A stretch of 64,000 nt of DNA. It comes from Hydrocarboniphaga daqingensis. GTDB lineage: Bacteria > Pseudomonadota > Gammaproteobacteria > Nevskiales > Nevskiaceae. A program made the translations under genes and the position numbers. Positions 35,020 to 43,343 of the stretch are shown piece after piece; positions within the stretch are counted from its first letter, which is position 1; each line of letters opens with the position of its first letter. The stretch lies in the NCBI RefSeq assembly GCF_900129825.1, contig NZ_FQWZ01000006.1, positions 145,674 through 209,673 on the forward strand, read 5' to 3'. Under the pieces are notes generated by a model. The model was not told the origin of the DNA. It saw only the letters and a program-made list of their open reading frames with translations, and ran no database searches.

Positions 35020-35409
35020 TCAGGCGGTTTCGAGCACCTTGGCGTAGCCGGCGGCGTCGAGCAGCGCAGCAACGTCGGCGGGGTTGGCGGGCTTGAGCTT
35101 CCACATCCAGCCGGCCTGATACGGATCGCTGTTGAGCAGCTCGGGCGTGGACGCCAGCGCCTCGTTGATCGCCGACACTTCGCCGGCCACCGGCGCATAG
35201 ACGTCCGACGCAGCCTTGACCGACTCGACGACGGCGCAGGCTTCGTTGGCGGCCAGCTTGCGGCCGACCTTGGGCACTTCGACGAACACCAGGTCGCCGA
35301 GCGCGCCCTGGGCGTGGTCGGTGATGCCGATCGTCAGCGTGCCGTCGGCTTCGACGCGCACCCATTCGTGCGACGCCACGTATTTCAGCTCAGCGGGGAT
35401 GTTGCTCAT
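35020..35409 (-). CDS. gcvH: glycine cleavage system H protein
   Basis: Lipoyl carrier (129 residues) shuttling the aminomethyl group between P-, T- and L-proteins. ATG at 35409 ([10 protein letters not shown]); an ATG 33 bp upstream is rejected because the family starts with this peptide. The lipoylated lysine is K65 in [18 protein letters not shown] and [11 protein letters not shown] are standard. Positioned 111 bp after gcvT; the spacer shows nothing clear. Confidence 0.97.
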   Translation of the reverse strand: MSNIPAELKYVASHEWVRVEADGTLTIGITDHAQGALGDLVFVEVPKVGRKLAANEACAVVESVKAASDVYAPVAGEVSAINEALASTPELLNSDPYQAGWMWKLKPANPADVAALLDAAGYAKVLETA

Positions 35410-35520
35410 GCAATGTCTCTCCAGATTCGGACGTTGGGCCAACGGCCCATAAAAGGTGAAAGATTCGATGTCAGGCGGTGCGGCGCCTGCGGCGTCGAGC
35501 GGCGCTGACCAAGGCAGCCG

Positions 35521-36606
35521 CTACACCAAGACTTTGCCATGCCGCACGAACGGCGGCTTGACCAGGCGCGCCGCGACCCACTGGCCGCGGATCTCGACTT
35601 CGCAGGCGCCGCTGTAATCGGAGGCAACGCGCGCCATCGCGATCGACTGCTTCATCGTCGGCGCAAAGCCGCCGCTGGTGGTCTCGCCTACGGCGCCGTT
35701 GGCAAAGCGCACTGGCATGTGCGCGCGGATCACGCCGCGCCCTTCCAGCACCAGGCCGACCAGCGTCTGCGGGCTGTTGCCGCGCAAGGGCTCGATCGCC
35801 CGGCGGCCGATGAAGTCGCGGTCGTCCGGCGTCCAGGCGACGGTCCAGCCCAGGCCCGACTCCAGCGGGTGCCGCGATTCGTCCATGTCTTGGCCGTACA
35901 GATTCATGCCGGCCTCCAGCCGCAGCGTGTCGCGCGCGCCCAGGCCGCAGGGCTTGACGCCATCGGCCAGCAGGCTGCCCCACAGGGACACCAGCTCGGC
36001 ATGCGGCAGGATCAGCTCGAAGCCGTCTTCGCCGGTGTAGCCGGTGCGGCCGACGAACACGTCGCCGCTCCACGCTGCCTGGAATGCGATCAGCTGCAGC
36101 GCCGCTTCGGCCAGCGCGGCCGGCAGATGCCGGGCGACGGCGGTACGCGCCTGTGGCCCTTGCACCGCGAGAATGCCCAGGTCGCTGCGGTAGCGGACCG
36201 TCACGCCGTAGGCCGCGGCCTGGGCGCTGATCCAGGCAATGTCCTTGTCGGTGGTGCCGGCGTTGACGACGAGCCGGAACGCCTCGTCGCTGATGTAGTA
36301 CGCGATCAGGTCGTCGAGGATGCCGCCGTCGTCGCGCAGCATGCAGCTGTACAGCGCCTTGCCGGGCAGCTTGAGCTTGCCGACGTCGTTGGCCAGCAGA
36401 TGCCGCAGGAATTCGCGGCAGCGGGCGCCTTGCAGGTCGAGCGCCGACATATGGGCGACGTCGAACATGCCGGCCGCGCTGCGGACCGCATGATGCTCGT
36501 CGAGCTGGGACTGGTACTGGATCGGCATGTCCCAGCCGGCGAAATCGACCAGGCGGGCGCCGAGGCGCAGGTGTTCGGCGTGCAGCGCGGTGTGCTTGAG
36601 CGTCAT
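35521..36606 (-). CDS. gcvT: aminomethyltransferase (glycine cleavage T protein)
   Basis: Transfers the aminomethyl group from GcvH to tetrahydrofolate, releasing ammonia. 361 residues from ATG 36606 (MTLKHTALHAEHLRLGARLV). Recognisable: VDFAGWDMPIQY, the FDVAHMS folate region with the catalytic Asp nearby, GRTGYTGEDGFE and LGARDTLRLEAGMNLYG. First gene of the gcv operon and directly downstream of a tandem glycine riboswitch, so expression should rise with glycine. The reading frame continues into the riboswitch but that is not protein-like. Confidence 0.97.
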   Translation of the reverse strand: MTLKHTALHAEHLRLGARLVDFAGWDMPIQYQSQLDEHHAVRSAAGMFDVAHMSALDLQGARCREFLRHLLANDVGKLKLPGKALYSCMLRDDGGILDDLIAYYISDEAFRLVVNAGTTDKDIAWISAQAAAYGVTVRYRSDLGILAVQGPQARTAVARHLPAALAEAALQLIAFQAAWSGDVFVGRTGYTGEDGFELILPHAELVSLWGSLLADGVKPCGLGARDTLRLEAGMNLYGQDMDESRHPLESGLGWTVAWTPDDRDFIGRRAIEPLRGNSPQTLVGLVLEGRGVIRAHMPVRFANGAVGETTSGGFAPTMKQSIAMARVASDYSGACEVEIRGQWVAARLVKPPFVRHGKVLV

Positions 36607-36674
36607 GCGGGTGAACTCGGTACCTAGGACGTTGCAGGGCACGGCGGGCGCCCCGGCTGCCCGGGACCCACTGC

Positions 36675-36895
36675 GTTCGCCCTGTCTGTCCACCCGAACG
36701 CGAGGTTCGGACCTGAGAGTTCCAGCGGTCGTGACGACCGCCTTGCCCCATCGGTGGACGCTGCGCCCTACGGGCAGCGTCGCTCTCCAGAGTCGGCAGA
36801 CCACGCAATCCTTGGTGCCTGAGCGATTCCGGGCGGATTTGCGCCTTCGGCGCCGCCCATGACAGCTGGACGGTCTCTTTCGCGAGGTCTGTTGC
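36675..36895 (-). promoter_or_regulatory. tandem glycine riboswitch upstream of gcvT
   Basis: On the minus strand, aptamer 1 (36891 to 36797) opens CAGACCTCGCGAAAGAGACC, contains GCGCCGAAGGCGCAA and a CTCAGGC-type core, and closes with GGTCTG pairing with CAGACC (P1). Aptamer 2 follows after a short linker: CTCTGGAGAGCGACGCTGCC, CCGATGGGGCAAGG, and AACTCTCAGGTCCGA, ending near GGACAGACAGGG. This is the two-aptamer glycine riboswitch layout; gcvT starts about 70 bp later. Glycine binding normally switches on glycine-cleavage genes. Exact end points are approximate. Confidence 0.9.
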
Positions 36896-37069
36896 CGGTG
36901 GCCAGTCTACCGGACCGGGCTGCGTCCGCAACAGCATCCGGCGATACCGGGCACCGCCTTTGTTGCATCCGTGTTGCCACTGCCGGGCAGGCGGCAAGGC
37001 CAATGGCAGCGCCGGAACGCGTGTACACACTCGCCGCCTCGTTATTGTTCTCAACCTCTGGTCAACACC
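36896..37069. other. divergent promoter region gcvT / acyl-CoA dehydrogenase
   Basis: No gene seen. It should hold the promoter for the riboswitch-led gcv operon (leftward) and that of the acyl-CoA dehydrogenase (rightward). I cannot identify convincing -35/-10 pairs. Confidence 0.4.
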
Positions 37070-38887
37070 ATGCCCGCTTACAAAGCCCCATTGCGCGACA
37101 TGCGCTTCCTGTTGAACGAAGTGTTCGACTACCCGGCGCACTACGCTTCGATCCCGAACGGCAAAGACGCCGACCCGGAAACGGTCAGCGCGATCCTCGA
37201 CGAATGCGCCAAGTACTGCGAAGAAGTGCTGTCGCCGATCAACCTCTCCGGTGACGTCGAAGGCTGCAAGTTCGAAAACGGCAAAGTGACCACGCCGGCC
37301 GGTTTCAAGGACGCCTACGACCAGTTCGTCGCTGGCGGCTGGCAGGGCTTGTCGCACCCGACCGAATACGGCGGCCAGGGCATGCCGATGTCGATGGGCC
37401 TGTTCAAGACCGAAATGGTCGGCACCGCCAACTGGTCGTTCGCGATGTACCCCGGCCTGTCGCTGGGCGCGATGAACACGATCATGCAGCACGCGTCCGA
37501 AGCGCTGAAGAACACCTACATGCCGCCGCTGACCGAAGGTCGCTGGTCGGGCACGATGTGCTTGACCGAGCCGCACTGCGGCACCGACCTGGGTCAGGTT
37601 AAGACCAAGGCGGAAGACAACGGCGACGGCACTTACAGCGTGACCGGCACCAAGATCTTCATCTCCGCCGGCGAACACGACCTGGCCGAGAACATCGTCC
37701 ACATCGTGCTGGCCCGTCTGCCCGGCGCACCGGCCGGAACGCGCGGCATCTCGCTGTTCATCATCCCCAAGCATCTGCCGGCGGCCGATGGCTCGGTCGG
37801 CCCGTTCAACAACGTGGTCTGCAGCTCCATCGAACACAAGATGGGCATCAAGGCCTCGGCCACCTGCGTGATCAACTTCGAAGGCGCCAAGGCCTGGCTG
37901 ATCGCCGAGCCAAACAAGGGTCTGGAAGCGATGTTCACGTTCATGAACACCGCCCGCATCGGCACCGCGATCCAGGGCATCTGCCACGCCGAACTGTCGT
38001 ACCAGGGCGCGCTGCGCTACGCCAAGGACCGTCGCTCGATGCGCGCCGTGTCGGGCAAGAAGGAACCCGACAAGGTGGCCGACGCGCTGATCCATCACGC
38101 TGACGTGCGCCGCATGCTGCTGACGCAGCGCGCGATCGCCGAAGGCGGCCGCGCGATGATCTATCACTGCGCGCAGTTCGCCGACCACATGGTCAACGGC
38201 ATCCTCGAAAACGATCCGGCCAAGTACAAGAAGTGGGACGACAAGCTCGGCTTCTACACGCCGATCCTGAAGGGCTTCCTGACCGAACTGGGCCTGGAAG
38301 CAGCCAATCAGGGCGTGCAGGTGTTCGGCGGCCACGGCTACATCAAGGAACACGGCATGGAGCAGATCGCCCGCGATGCCCGCATCGCGACGATCTACGA
38401 AGGCACCACCGGCATCCAGGCGCTCGACCTGCTCGGCCGCAAGGTGTTGATCATGACCCGCGGCGGCGCGGTGCGTGAGTTCACCACGCTGGTCGGCAAG
38501 TTCGCGGTCGACAACATGCGCAATCCGAAGATGCGCAGCTTCGCCACCACGCTGGCCAAGTACGCGGCCGAGTGGAACCTGCTGACGATGCGCATCATGC
38601 TGATGGCGCGCAAGGACCGCGACGTGGTCAGCGCGGCTTGCAACCACTTCCTGATGTACTCGGGCTACGTGATGATGGCGTACTTCTGGGCGCTGCAGGC
38701 CTCGGTTGCCAGCGAGAAGCTGGCCAAGGGCGGCAGCGAATCCGAAGAGTTCTACAAGGCCAAGATCGCGACCGCGCGCTTCTACTTCGACCACCTGCTG
38801 CCGCGCGCCAAGGGCCACGCGACGTCGATGGTCAAGCCGAGCAAGTCGATCATGAAGATGCCGATCGAAAGCTTCGTGTTCGAATAA
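37070..38887 (+). CDS. acyl-CoA dehydrogenase (DmdC/FadE-like)
   Basis: FAD-dependent acyl-CoA dehydrogenase of the large (about 600-residue) class with an N-terminal extension and an extra C-terminal helical domain; 605 residues from ATG 37070 (MPAYKAPLRDMRFLLNEVFD). CLTEPHCGTDLG lies at the FAD/substrate side, TGTKIFISAGEH in the middle domain, and the catalytic Glu is expected in TIYEGTTGIQALDLLGRK. Relatives are annotated as 3-methylmercaptopropionyl-CoA dehydrogenase (DmdC) or medium/long-chain acyl-CoA dehydrogenase; substrate cannot be told from sequence. Single gene between the gcv riboswitch and a strong terminator, with no other beta-oxidation gene close by. Confidence 0.93.
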   Translation: MPAYKAPLRDMRFLLNEVFDYPAHYASIPNGKDADPETVSAILDECAKYCEEVLSPINLSGDVEGCKFENGKVTTPAGFKDAYDQFVAGGWQGLSHPTEYGGQGMPMSMGLFKTEMVGTANWSFAMYPGLSLGAMNTIMQHASEALKNTYMPPLTEGRWSGTMCLTEPHCGTDLGQVKTKAEDNGDGTYSVTGTKIFISAGEHDLAENIVHIVLARLPGAPAGTRGISLFIIPKHLPAADGSVGPFNNVVCSSIEHKMGIKASATCVINFEGAKAWLIAEPNKGLEAMFTFMNTARIGTAIQGICHAELSYQGALRYAKDRRSMRAVSGKKEPDKVADALIHHADVRRMLLTQRAIAEGGRAMIYHCAQFADHMVNGILENDPAKYKKWDDKLGFYTPILKGFLTELGLEAANQGVQVFGGHGYIKEHGMEQIARDARIATIYEGTTGIQALDLLGRKVLIMTRGGAVREFTTLVGKFAVDNMRNPKMRSFATTLAKYAAEWNLLTMRIMLMARKDRDVVSAACNHFLMYSGYVMMAYFWALQASVASEKLAKGGSESEEFYKAKIATARFYFDHLLPRAKGHATSMVKPSKSIMKMPIESFVFE

Positions 38888-38903
38888 GCAGCGCCGGCTG
38901 TGC

Positions 38904-38939
38904 AAAGCCCCCGGTCGCGAAAGCGACCGGGGGCTTTTT
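38904..38939. terminator. bidirectional-looking intrinsic terminator
   Basis: AAAGCCCCCGGTCGC-GAAA-GCGACCGGGGGCTTTTT: a 12-bp GC stem plus A-T extension with a GAAA tetraloop and a U-run on the plus strand, 16 bp after the acyl-CoA dehydrogenase stop and between two convergent genes. Confidence 0.92.
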
Positions 38940-38993
38940 CATGGGCGCTGGCGTGCGCCTTGGGAGCGATGCGGCGCGGCGCGCGCCGAGACG

Positions 38994-40148
38994 TCAGGCC
39001 AGCGCGCGCTGGATCAGCAGGCGCTTGGCCGGCGCAACGCGGTCGAGCAGCGCCAAGCCGTTGTCGAGCACGCGCGGCAACAGCGCCACCGGCGTGCGGA
39101 ACGCGCGGTCGAGTGCATCGGTCAGCGCGATCATCTCGATGTTGGCGGCCTTGCGCGCGCGCTCGTAGCGACGCAGCACGCGCAGGCCACTCCAATCGCG
39201 GCGCTCATCGCGCGCTTGGGTCAGCGTCGTCAGCAGTTGCTCGACATCGCCGAGCCCCAGGTTGACGCCCTGCCCGGCCAGCGGATGGATCACGTGCGCG
39301 CTGTCGCCGATCAGCACCAGGCGCTCGCGTACGTACTGTTCGGCGTGCATCAGCCGCAGCGGGAACAGCAAACGTGGCGTCGAGGCGCTGATTGCGCCGG
39401 CTTCGAACTGGATCGCAGAGGCCAGAGCCTGATGGAAGTCATCGTCCGGCAGCGCGCACATTGCTTGCGCCTCATCGGCCGGCAGCGACCACACCACGGA
39501 TCGCCGGCCGTCGGCCAGCGGCAGCAAGGCCAGCGGCCCGCCCGGCAGGAAGCGCTGCAGCGCGACACCGCGATGCGGCTCGCTGCATTCAACATGCGTG
39601 ACCACGGCCTGCTGCCCGTAATCGCGGCTGTGCAGCACGATGCCGGCGCGTTCGCGCAGCGGCGACTGCGCGCCTTCGGCGGCGATCACCAGCGAGGCGT
39701 GCAGCGTCTGGCCGCCTTCGAGTTGCAGGCGGGCGGCGTCAGACCCGTATTCGGCAGCGAGCACCCGCGCCTGCGTCATCGGCACACGGGCCGGTAGTGC
39801 CGCCCACAAGGCACCGAGCAACTGCGACTGCTCAGCGATCCAGCCCAGTTGCACGCGGCCGACATCGGCAGCCGAAAAGCGCAGCGCGCGCTCAGGCGCC
39901 GATTCCCAGACCTGCATGCCGTCATAGGCGCACAGCCGAGGCACCGGCCAGACGCCGAGCCGCTGCATCAAGCTCGCCGACGACGGTGCGATTGCATACA
40001 CGCGCGGATCGACCGGCTCGGGTGCCGGGGGCGGCGCGGCACCGGCTTCGAGCAAACGCACGTCGAAGCCCGCCTGACTCAAACCCAGCGCGACAGCCGC
40101 GCCGACGATGCCGCCGCCGACGATCGCGATATCGCAGCGGTCAGCCAT
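38994..40148 (-). CDS. ubiI: UbiH/UbiF/UbiI-family FAD monooxygenase (UbiI-like)
   Basis: Flavin hydroxylase of ubiquinone synthesis. 384 residues from ATG 40148 (MADRCDIAIVGGG); GxGxxG nucleotide fold IVGGGIVGAAVALGLSQAG, the DG-type motif in VIAAEGAQSPLRE, and the GD motif LVLIGDSAHVIHPLAGQGVNLGLGD. It overlaps ubiH by 8 bp and ends the ygfB-pepP-ubiH operon; in E. coli this place is taken by ubiI (C5 hydroxylase), so the symbol is assigned by context and could instead be a UbiF-type enzyme. Confidence 0.88.
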   Translation of the reverse strand: MADRCDIAIVGGGIVGAAVALGLSQAGFDVRLLEAGAAPPPAPEPVDPRVYAIAPSSASLMQRLGVWPVPRLCAYDGMQVWESAPERALRFSAADVGRVQLGWIAEQSQLLGALWAALPARVPMTQARVLAAEYGSDAARLQLEGGQTLHASLVIAAEGAQSPLRERAGIVLHSRDYGQQAVVTHVECSEPHRGVALQRFLPGGPLALLPLADGRRSVVWSLPADEAQAMCALPDDDFHQALASAIQFEAGAISASTPRLLFPLRLMHAEQYVRERLVLIGDSAHVIHPLAGQGVNLGLGDVEQLLTTLTQARDERRDWSGLRVLRRYERARKAANIEMIALTDALDRAFRTPVALLPRVLDNGLALLDRVAPAKRLLIQRALA

Positions 40149-41364
40149 GACGGCGTGCCAACGTCGGCGCGGCACTGCCGTAGCCGAGGTTCTGCTGCAT
40201 GACCGCGTGCTTGGCCGGCGGTGTCAGGTCCAGCGCCAGCAAACCCAGATGACGCAAGCCGCGCAAGCCGGGTATCGAATTGGAAAACAGCCGCACCAGG
40301 CCATCGGTGAATCCAGCAACGCGCGCACGATCGGACGCGCGGCGCGCCTCGTAATCAGCCAAGCGCGCCGAAGCACCGCAATCGCCCGGCTCCGCGAGCA
40401 CGTCGGCCAACGTGGCGACGTCACGCAAGCCGAGGTTGAAGCCCTGCGCGGCCACCGGGTGCAGCGACTGCGCGGCGTTGCCGAGAAACAGCACGCGCGG
40501 TGACGCCAGGCGTTCGCTGAGCACGCGCTCCAGCGGCCAGGCATTGCGACGCCCAAGCGCAGTAAAGCGGCCAAGCCGCTCGCCGAATGCGTCGTGTGCC
40601 GCGGCCAGAAACGCCGCGTCGTCCAGCGCCAGGTAATGCGCCGCATCGGCGGCGCCGACGGTCCACACCAGCGAGCAGGCGTGGCCATCGGCATCATCCG
40701 GCTTGGGCAGGATCGCCAGCGGACCGGACGGCAGGAAGCGCTCGTAGGCGACACCCGCTGCCGAGCGCTGTGTGCGCACGGCAGTGACGATCGCCGTCTG
40801 CTGGTAGTCGCGCGACGCACTGCCGATGCCGAGCAGATCGCGCACCGTCGATCGCGCGCCATCGGCCGCGATCACCAGCTGCGCACGCAAGGTCCGCTCG
40901 CCCGCATCGGTGTCGATGCCCAGATGCACCGAGTCGCCGGCCGGCTGCAGCGAACGCAGCCGCGCGGGGCGCAGCAGTTGCGCCGTGGTCTGCATCGCAG
41001 CGTCGGTGAACTGCTCACCGAGCACGCGGATCGGCACGTTGTAGCCCAGAGCCGGCAAGCCCGCCTGTTCAGCGGTAAAGCGCGCCACGCCAAAGCGACC
41101 GCGCTCGGAAATGTGCGTCGAGGTGATCGGCACCACGAACGGCGCGATCCGGTCCCACAAACCGAGATTGGCGACGATCTGCTGCGAAGCCGCGTTAAGC
41201 GCGATGCAGCGTTCGTCCCAGTGAGCGGCAGCGGCCGGCGGGGGTGCGGATTCGACCTGCAACACGCGCAGATTTAGCGGTGCCAGCGCCACCGCGAGAC
41301 TGGCGCCGACCAAGCCGCCACCGACGATGGCGACATCGACGACGTCGGCATCGACCGCGCTCAT
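40141..41364 (-). CDS. ubiH: 2-octaprenyl-6-methoxyphenol hydroxylase UbiH
   Basis: FAD monooxygenase hydroxylating C1 of the ubiquinone ring. 407 residues from ATG 41364 (MSAVDADVVDVAIVGGG). Family marks: VGGGLVGASLAVALAP, WDERCIALNAAS, the LVIAADGARSTVRDLLGI motif and FLGNAAQSLHPVAAQGFNLGLRD. The ATG overlaps the pepP stop by 4 bp and its end overlaps the ubiI-like gene by 8 bp, showing a tight operon. Confidence 0.94.
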   Translation of the reverse strand: MSAVDADVVDVAIVGGGLVGASLAVALAPLNLRVLQVESAPPPAAAAHWDERCIALNAASQQIVANLGLWDRIAPFVVPITSTHISERGRFGVARFTAEQAGLPALGYNVPIRVLGEQFTDAAMQTTAQLLRPARLRSLQPAGDSVHLGIDTDAGERTLRAQLVIAADGARSTVRDLLGIGSASRDYQQTAIVTAVRTQRSAAGVAYERFLPSGPLAILPKPDDADGHACSLVWTVGAADAAHYLALDDAAFLAAAHDAFGERLGRFTALGRRNAWPLERVLSERLASPRVLFLGNAAQSLHPVAAQGFNLGLRDVATLADVLAEPGDCGASARLADYEARRASDRARVAGFTDGLVRLFSNSIPGLRGLRHLGLLALDLTPPAKHAVMQQNLGYGSAAPTLARRHG

Positions 41365-42683
41365 GCGGCGGCGATCAGCGATTCGATAGCGGCCACGTCC
41401 TTGGGCACGCCGCCGGTCAACACTTCGGGGCCGGCAGCGGTGACCAGCACATCGTCCTCGATGCGGATACCGATGCCCCAATACGATTCGTCGACGCCGG
41501 GCGTGCCGGGCGCGATGTACAGGCCGGGCTCGACCGTCATCACCATGCCGGCCTCGAACTTGCGGTACTTGCCGCCGAGCTTGTAACGGCCGACATCGTG
41601 CACGTCCATGCCCAGCCAGTGGCCGGTGCCGTGCATGTAGAACTGGCGGTATTGCTGCTGCTCGATCAGCGCATCGACCTTGCCCTTGAGCAGGCCCAGA
41701 TCGACCAGGCCTTGGGTCAGGATGCGCACCGCGGTTTCATGCGGTTTGCCGACCGACGCGCCGACCTTGAGCGTCTTGATCGCCGCCTTGTTGGCGGCGA
41801 GCACGACTTCGTAGACCGCCTTCTGCGCGCCATTGAAGCGGCCGTTGACCGGGAACGTGCGCGTGATGTCGGCCGTGTAACCCTGCAGCTCGCCACCGGC
41901 GTCGATCAGCAGCAGATCGCCGTCGCGCAGCGGCTGGTTGTTCTCGGTGTAATGCAGGATGCAGGCGTTGTCGCCGCCGCCGACGATGCTGCCGTAGCCG
42001 GGCTGCATGTTCTCGCGCTCGAACTCGCACTGAATCTCGGCCATCACCTGCCATTCGTTGACGCCGGGTCGCGCCATCTGCATTGCCTTGCAGTGCGCAC
42101 GCGCCGACACGGCAGCGGCTTTCTTCAACAGCGCGATTTCGGCGCGGCTCTTGATCAGCCGCATCTCGTGCAGCGTGGTTTCCAGCGCCACGAATGTGGT
42201 CGGTGCCGCGGCACCGCGCCGCGATACCTCGCGCAGATAACGGACGATGCCGGTGATCTTCGGGTCCAGCTCGGGAAACTCGCCCAGCGTGTAATGCACG
42301 GCCTCGCGGCCCATCAGCAGCTTGGGCAGCTCGGTGTCGAGCTGGTCGAGGTTGAACGCCTGATCGGCGCCGTACTGAGCCACCGCACCTTCGGGCCCGG
42401 CGCGGCGGCCGTGCCAGATTTCGCTGTCCTTGTCGCGCGGCCGCACAAACAGCACAAACTCGCCGCCCTTGCGACCCGGCACCAGCACTGCGATCGCCTC
42501 GGGCTCGGGGAAGCCGGTCAGGTACTGGAAGTCGCTGTTCTGCCGGAAGCGGTAGTGCGTGTCGCGGGCGCGCACCACTTCGTGCGACGCGGGAATGATC
42601 GCCACCGCATCGCCGCCGATGCGACGCATCAGTTCCTTGCGGCGACGGCTGTGTTCGCGGGCGTCTTGCGTGCTCAGGGTCAT
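41361..42683 (-). CDS. pepP: Xaa-Pro aminopeptidase
   Basis: Dimanganese aminopeptidase P (440 residues) that removes N-terminal residues preceding Pro. An N-terminal creatinase-like domain (YRFRQNSDFQYLTGFPEPEA) precedes the pita-bread catalytic domain with the metal ligands in LLIDAGGELQGYTADITRTF (two Asp), HGTGHWLGMDVHDVG (His), VEPGLYI (Glu) and IRIEDD (Glu). Second gene of the ygfB-pepP-ubiH-ubiI operon, 18 bp after ygfB. Confidence 0.97.
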   Translation of the reverse strand: MTLSTQDAREHSRRRKELMRRIGGDAVAIIPASHEVVRARDTHYRFRQNSDFQYLTGFPEPEAIAVLVPGRKGGEFVLFVRPRDKDSEIWHGRRAGPEGAVAQYGADQAFNLDQLDTELPKLLMGREAVHYTLGEFPELDPKITGIVRYLREVSRRGAAAPTTFVALETTLHEMRLIKSRAEIALLKKAAAVSARAHCKAMQMARPGVNEWQVMAEIQCEFERENMQPGYGSIVGGGDNACILHYTENNQPLRDGDLLLIDAGGELQGYTADITRTFPVNGRFNGAQKAVYEVVLAANKAAIKTLKVGASVGKPHETAVRILTQGLVDLGLLKGKVDALIEQQQYRQFYMHGTGHWLGMDVHDVGRYKLGGKYRKFEAGMVMTVEPGLYIAPGTPGVDESYWGIGIRIEDDVLVTAAGPEVLTGGVPKDVAAIESLIAAA

Positions 42684-42701
42684 GTCGTCGCGGCCTGCGG
42701 G

Positions 42702-43274
42702 CTAGTGCAGCGTCGGCTGCCCGTCATCGGGCGCCGGGCGGTGGGTCTGCGGATTGAGTTCGAGGAATACGAGCTGGGCGCCAACGCGGATGTATTCGAT
42801 CAGCTCGGCGTAGGCCGATTCTTCGATGTCTTCGTTGTCGCCAGCGTCGATGCCGGCCTGGGTGAACTGCGCCAAGTCCTGGATGATTTCGCGCAGTTCT
42901 TCGGAGCAGGTGCTCAGGTCGATCTTGCGGCGGCTCGACAAGCCGTACAGAAAGCCCTGGCACCACATCGTCAGCGCGTAGACGCGTGCGTCGAGCGGGA
43001 TCTCGTCGCCGGGCAGCAGCGGCGCAAACACCATCTGCGACGAGTTCAGCGCCTTGACCGTCTGCGTGCCGAGCAGCTGCAGCAGCGCTTCGGCATCGGC
43101 GTCGGGTTGGTACTCCTCGACGTCGGCGTCGATCAGGTCGACCGCGTTGAACGTGGCGGCGTCCTGGACGCACAGCGCGCCGCACAGCGTGCCGTGGAAC
43201 TCGGAGGCCTCTTCGGCGCTGCCGAGCCGTTCCAGCGCATGGGCCAGATCGGCATAGGGGATTTTGTTTTCCAT
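42702..43274 (-). CDS. ygfB: UPF0149 family protein YgfB
   Basis: All-helical cytoplasmic protein (190 residues from ATG 43274, MENKIPYADL). Family marks: SEFHGTLCGALCV, LPGDEIPLDARVYALTMWCQ, GFLYGLSSR and the C-terminal EYIRVGAQLVFLEL. In Pseudomonas YgfB affects beta-lactam resistance by interfering with antitermination factor AlpA; whether that applies here is unknown. Head of the pepP-ubiH operon, and divergent from argA with a TATAAT exactly 6 bp before its ATG. Confidence 0.94.
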   Translation of the reverse strand: MENKIPYADLAHALERLGSAEEASEFHGTLCGALCVQDAATFNAVDLIDADVEEYQPDADAEALLQLLGTQTVKALNSSQMVFAPLLPGDEIPLDARVYALTMWCQGFLYGLSSRRKIDLSTCSEELREIIQDLAQFTQAGIDAGDNEDIEESAYAELIEYIRVGAQLVFLELNPQTHRPAPDDGQPTLH

Positions 43275-43280
43275 CGGCCG

Positions 43281-43286
43281 ATTATA
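43281..43286 (-). promoter_or_regulatory. -10 element of the ygfB-pepP-ubiH operon (predicted leaderless)
   Basis: TATAAT on the minus strand followed by CGGCCG and then the ATG of ygfB. With six bases between the -10 box and the start codon, the A of ATG is the expected +1. No good -35 is seen. Confidence 0.6.
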
Positions 43287-43331
43287 GGCCCAGGGCGCCG
43301 CACCACGGCCGCCCGTGCCGCAGGCGGCCCG

Positions 43332-43337
43332 TATAAT
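43332..43337 (+). promoter_or_regulatory. -10 element of argA (predicted leaderless)
   Basis: TATAAT followed by CGGGCG and the ATG of argA at 43344, the same six-base spacing as on the opposite strand. The two -10 boxes are 45 bp apart with overlapping -35 zones. No Shine-Dalgarno is present before ATG. Confidence 0.6.
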
Positions 43338-43343
43338 CGGGCG

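Noticed and set aside
35471-38905. Leftward 1144-codon frame across gcvT, the riboswitch and the acyl-CoA dehydrogenase
   Set aside because: Composed of a shadow of acyl-CoA dehydrogenase, the riboswitch RNA and a shifted frame of gcvT; no protein family is visible.
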